Source: Clostridium sp. AM33-3
GTDB lineage: Bacteria > Bacillota > Clostridia > Lachnospirales > Lachnospiraceae
Reading direction: 5' to 3'
NCBI RefSeq assembly: GCF_003480315.1
Contig: NZ_QUIV01000032.1
Span: 1-25,731 of the forward strand
DNA: 25,731 nucleotides
A model generated the notes under the pieces. The model made no database searches. It was not told the origin of the DNA and saw only the letters and a list, made by a program, of their open reading frames with translations. Shown here in pieces: positions 24,169-25,731 of the stretch. Numbering within the stretch: the first letter of the stretch is position 1; each line of letters starts with the position of its first letter. A program made the translations under genes and the position numbers.

Positions 24169-24657
24169 TCACGGTATCGAAAACACATGGAAATATTTTA
24201 AAATTGTTACTGTACACGAGCTGACTTGTCTGTGAACACGTAATAAGTTAACCGTTTGTGTTGGCTCCTGTTTCCGTCTGCCATGATGGATATGACCTGG
24301 CTGCGCACCTGGCTTTCCTCCAGTATGTTCGCGGTTGTTGGAAATTTTTTTGCGGTTTCTGGATCGGGATGATGGAATGGAGGAATTTTCGTAATCACGG
24401 TTCAACTGTGCCAAAAGTTTTTTATTGTTTCCCTCTGCTTTTTCCAGTTTTTCTTTTATCTCGCCGTTTTCACGGCGCAGTTCAGCAACCTCAGTCAAAG
24501 CCTGGTCGCGGCTCTGTTCTTTACTAAACTCGCTACACCACTTAGAAATGCTGGGTTTCGATACCCCATACTCAGCGGTGATGCTTTTGTAGGTACGACC
24601 TTCTTCTTCATGAAGACGTACTATATTTTTAAAATTTTTATACCCTATACCATTCAT
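24169..24657 (-). pseudogene. N-terminal fragment of an IS66-type transposase with fused HTH
   Basis: The 162-codon frame begins with a helix-turn-helix (YKNFKNIVRLHEEEGR, YGVSKPSISKWCSEFSKEQ) and a coiled coil (AELRRENGEIKEKLEKAEG). It then has the IS66 N-terminal zinc-less signature ENSSIPSSRS, KKISNNREHTGGKPGAQPGH and QEPTQTVNL. Homology stops near 24245. The last 25 residues look random and the catalytic domain (about 300 residues) is missing. It is a 5' fragment, cut off just upstream of the glycan operon promoter. It differs from the classical three-gene IS66 at 8014-10173. Confidence 0.78.
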
Positions 24658-24665
24658 TCCCCATT

Positions 24666-24947
24666 TCAGAAATCAAACAGGCGTTTCTTATATACTCCCT
24701 GTTCGATCAATGCCTTAATCGCTTCCACAACCACAGCCTTATCATCCTTATAAGTAACTCCAAACCACTTATCCGCAGTTTCCAACAGTGTCACCTGGGC
24801 CTTTTTCTCGGCTAACAGCTTATCAATAATCTTCGGAAGCAAATACTCCTTTTTCATGGCTTCACAATCTTCCAGCCCATCCAGAAATTCTGCAAATCCA
24901 TCTTCCAGCATATCCAGAAATCTTGGTGGGAGTCCCCACATATTCAT
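24666..24947 (-). pseudogene. C-terminal fragment of a sugar-phosphate nucleotidyltransferase
   Basis: The 93 residues MNMWGLPPRFLDMLEDGFAE through LLPKIIDKLLAEKKAQV and WFGVTYKDDKAVV to GVYKKRLFDF are the C-terminal third of a Lachnospiraceae-type sugar nucleotidyltransferase (normally about 300 residues). The N-terminal GxGxRxG catalytic loop is absent: the frame is broken at 24947, exactly where the oppositely oriented recombinase fragment begins. The initial ATG is an internal methionine of the family. A full-length parent would make an NDP-sugar precursor for surface glycans. It is transcribed toward the IS66-type fragment, 8 nt away. Confidence 0.75.
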
Positions 24948-24955
24948 AGATACAT

Positions 24956-25447
24956 TTGAAGCGAGATAACGAAATGTACTGGTATTTTGTGGTGCGCTTT
25001 CTGGCTGCTACCGGCGCCCGCGTCAGCGAACTGGTCCAGACAAAATGCGAACATGTGCGGATAGGTTACCTGGATCTGTATTCTAAAGGCGGAAAACTGC
25101 GGCGGATTTATATTCCATCCACTCTGCAAAAGGAAACTTTGAAATGGATGGAAGAAACCAAAAAAGAGAGTGGATTTTTGTTTTTGAATAAATACGGAGA
25201 ACTGATCACGGCAAGAGGAATTGCAGTACAGTTAAAGCACTTCGCTTCCCGGTATGGTCTGGATCCGTCTGTTGTTTATCCGCATTCTTTTCGCCACCGC
25301 TTCGCGAAAAGTTTTCTGGAACGTTACAATGACATTGCCATGCTGGCTGATCTGATGGGACATGCCAGCATAGAAACCACCCGGATTTATTTGAGAAAAA
25401 CCAGTACCGAACAGCAGAATATCATCAACCAGATTATTGACTGGTGA
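24956..25447 (+). pseudogene. Tyrosine recombinase reduced to its catalytic domain
   Basis: The 163 residues contain the whole catalytic set of the XerC/D integrase family: R22 (GARVSEL), K about 44-47 (YSKGGKLRR), H110-x-x-R113 (HSFRHR), H136 (LMGHAS) and nucleophile Y145 (TTRIYLRK). The N-terminal SAM-like core-binding domain (about 130 residues) is missing. An in-frame TAG sits at 24947-24949 right before the homology, no ribosome site is visible, and the only early start is a TTG. The 5' end is fused head-to-head to the truncated nucleotidyltransferase, so a deletion or inversion removed both 5' halves. Full-length relatives often control DNA inversion at surface-polysaccharide loci; this copy probably cannot. 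Confidence 0.78.
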
Positions 25448-25484
25448 CGCTGAAAATAGACTAATTTTAACTACTTTCCTGCTT

Positions 25485-25514
25485 TTCAATAATTTGCCTT
25501 ATAGGAAGTATAAT
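25485..25514 (+). promoter_or_regulatory. Possible promoter of the 3' terminal wall-binding gene
   Basis: A perfect TATAAT (25509-25514) has TTCAAT (25485-25490) 18 bp upstream. It lies 67 nt before the ATG at 25582. The -35 box is only moderate. Confidence 0.45.
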
Positions 25515-25581
25515 CGTCTCGTAATGCAATTTAGGAATTTCGTAGCAAATTCAAAAAAGTAAAAAGGAGAGTGCATTCATT

Positions 25582-25731
25582 ATGAGAAAGCAGACTAAAG
25601 TAGTTGCAGTTGCATCTGCAGCAGCTCTGTTAGCTATCGGTGGTGCTATGACCTCTTTCGCAGCTCAGGGTTGGGTTGAGGAAGACGGTACCTGGTACTA
25701 CTATGACAAAGATGGCAATAGAGTAGAGAAC
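25582..25731 (+). CDS. Secreted protein with wall-binding repeats, 5' part only
   Basis: Fifty codons are visible before the window ends. The signal peptide MRKQTKVVAVASAAALLAIG ends at SFA-AQ near residue 28. The mature part begins GWVEEDGTWYYYDKDGNRVE, a clear copy of the W-x-Y-Y-D-x-x-G repeat of choline/glucan-type wall-binding proteins. AAGGAGAG lies about 9 nt before the ATG. It resembles the N-terminus of the protein at 5371-6375 but has a more canonical repeat. The cargo domain lies outside the window, so its function cannot be stated. Confidence 0.85.
   Translation, partial: MRKQTKVVAVASAAALLAIGGAMTSFAAQGWVEEDGTWYYYDKDGNRVEN

Noticed and set aside
24258..24527. 89-residue plus-strand ORF
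   Set aside because: It lies antisense within the IS66-type transposase fragment and has random-looking composition.
24110..25460. Invertible promoter controlled by the tyrosine recombinase next to the glycan operon
   Set aside because: I looked for inverted repeats flanking 24137-24165 and found none of convincing length, and the recombinase lacks its N-terminal domain.
1..25731. CRISPR array or tRNA/rRNA genes
   Set aside because: No regularly spaced direct repeats of CRISPR length and no tRNA cloverleaf or rRNA sequence were noticed on reading either strand.

Overview
The window looks like a chromosomal accessory region of a low-to-mid GC Gram-positive gut Firmicute, most likely Lachnospiraceae (Blautia/Dorea/Ruminococcus-like). 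The reasons are strong AGGAGG ribosome sites, two secreted proteins with choline/glucan-binding-type aromatic repeats, the IS66/IS21/IS256/IS3 mixture, and an ABC-exported surface polysaccharide operon. This placement is inference; no rRNA or other marker gene is present.

Layout. (1) 22-237: a degenerate remnant resembling the C-terminus of a sugar-phosphate nucleotidyltransferase. (2) 262-4629, minus strand: a compact four-gene operon read from an extended -10 promoter near 4740. In transcription order it encodes a HEPN-like protein, an ORC/Cdc6- or STAND-like P-loop ATPase, an AAA_15/RecF-like ABC ATPase and a small PD-(D/E)XK-like protein. It is the best candidate for an undescribed system, probably anti-phage defence. 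(3) 4869-5211: an IS3-family orfA fragment and a palindromic IS end or terminator. (4) 5371-6375: a secreted wall-binding protein, divergent from (5) a stand-alone GT4 glycosyltransferase at 6609-7814. (6) 7866-10190: a nested insertion-sequence graveyard. An IS66 skeleton (tnpA, interrupted tnpB, last residues of tnpC) is invaded by a 466-bp element with perfect 38-bp inverted repeats, an IS21 remnant, a 109-bp palindrome and an IS256 remnant.

(7) 10193-24084, minus strand: a ten-gene, tightly overlapping surface-polysaccharide operon with a near-consensus promoter at 24137-24165. A WbaP/CpsE-type phosphoglycosyltransferase starts the glycan on the lipid carrier. GT4, GT8, WsaF-like and GT2 enzymes extend it. 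A Wzm/Wzt ABC transporter with a C-terminal substrate-recognition domain exports it, and a methyltransferase with a coiled-coil tail may modify or cap it. Three proteins (GT2+HAD+module, HAD+module, module alone) share an uncharacterised C-terminal module marked by (S/A/T)R(D/E)G and VDxGxxG motifs. (8) 24169-25447: an IS66-type transposase fragment, a second nucleotidyltransferase C-terminal fragment, and a tyrosine recombinase reduced to its catalytic domain. (9) 25582-end: the start of another secreted wall-binding-repeat protein.

The two nucleotidyltransferase fragments, one near each end, and the dense IS remnants suggest that the locus has been repeatedly rearranged, as expected for a strain-variable surface glycan and defence region.
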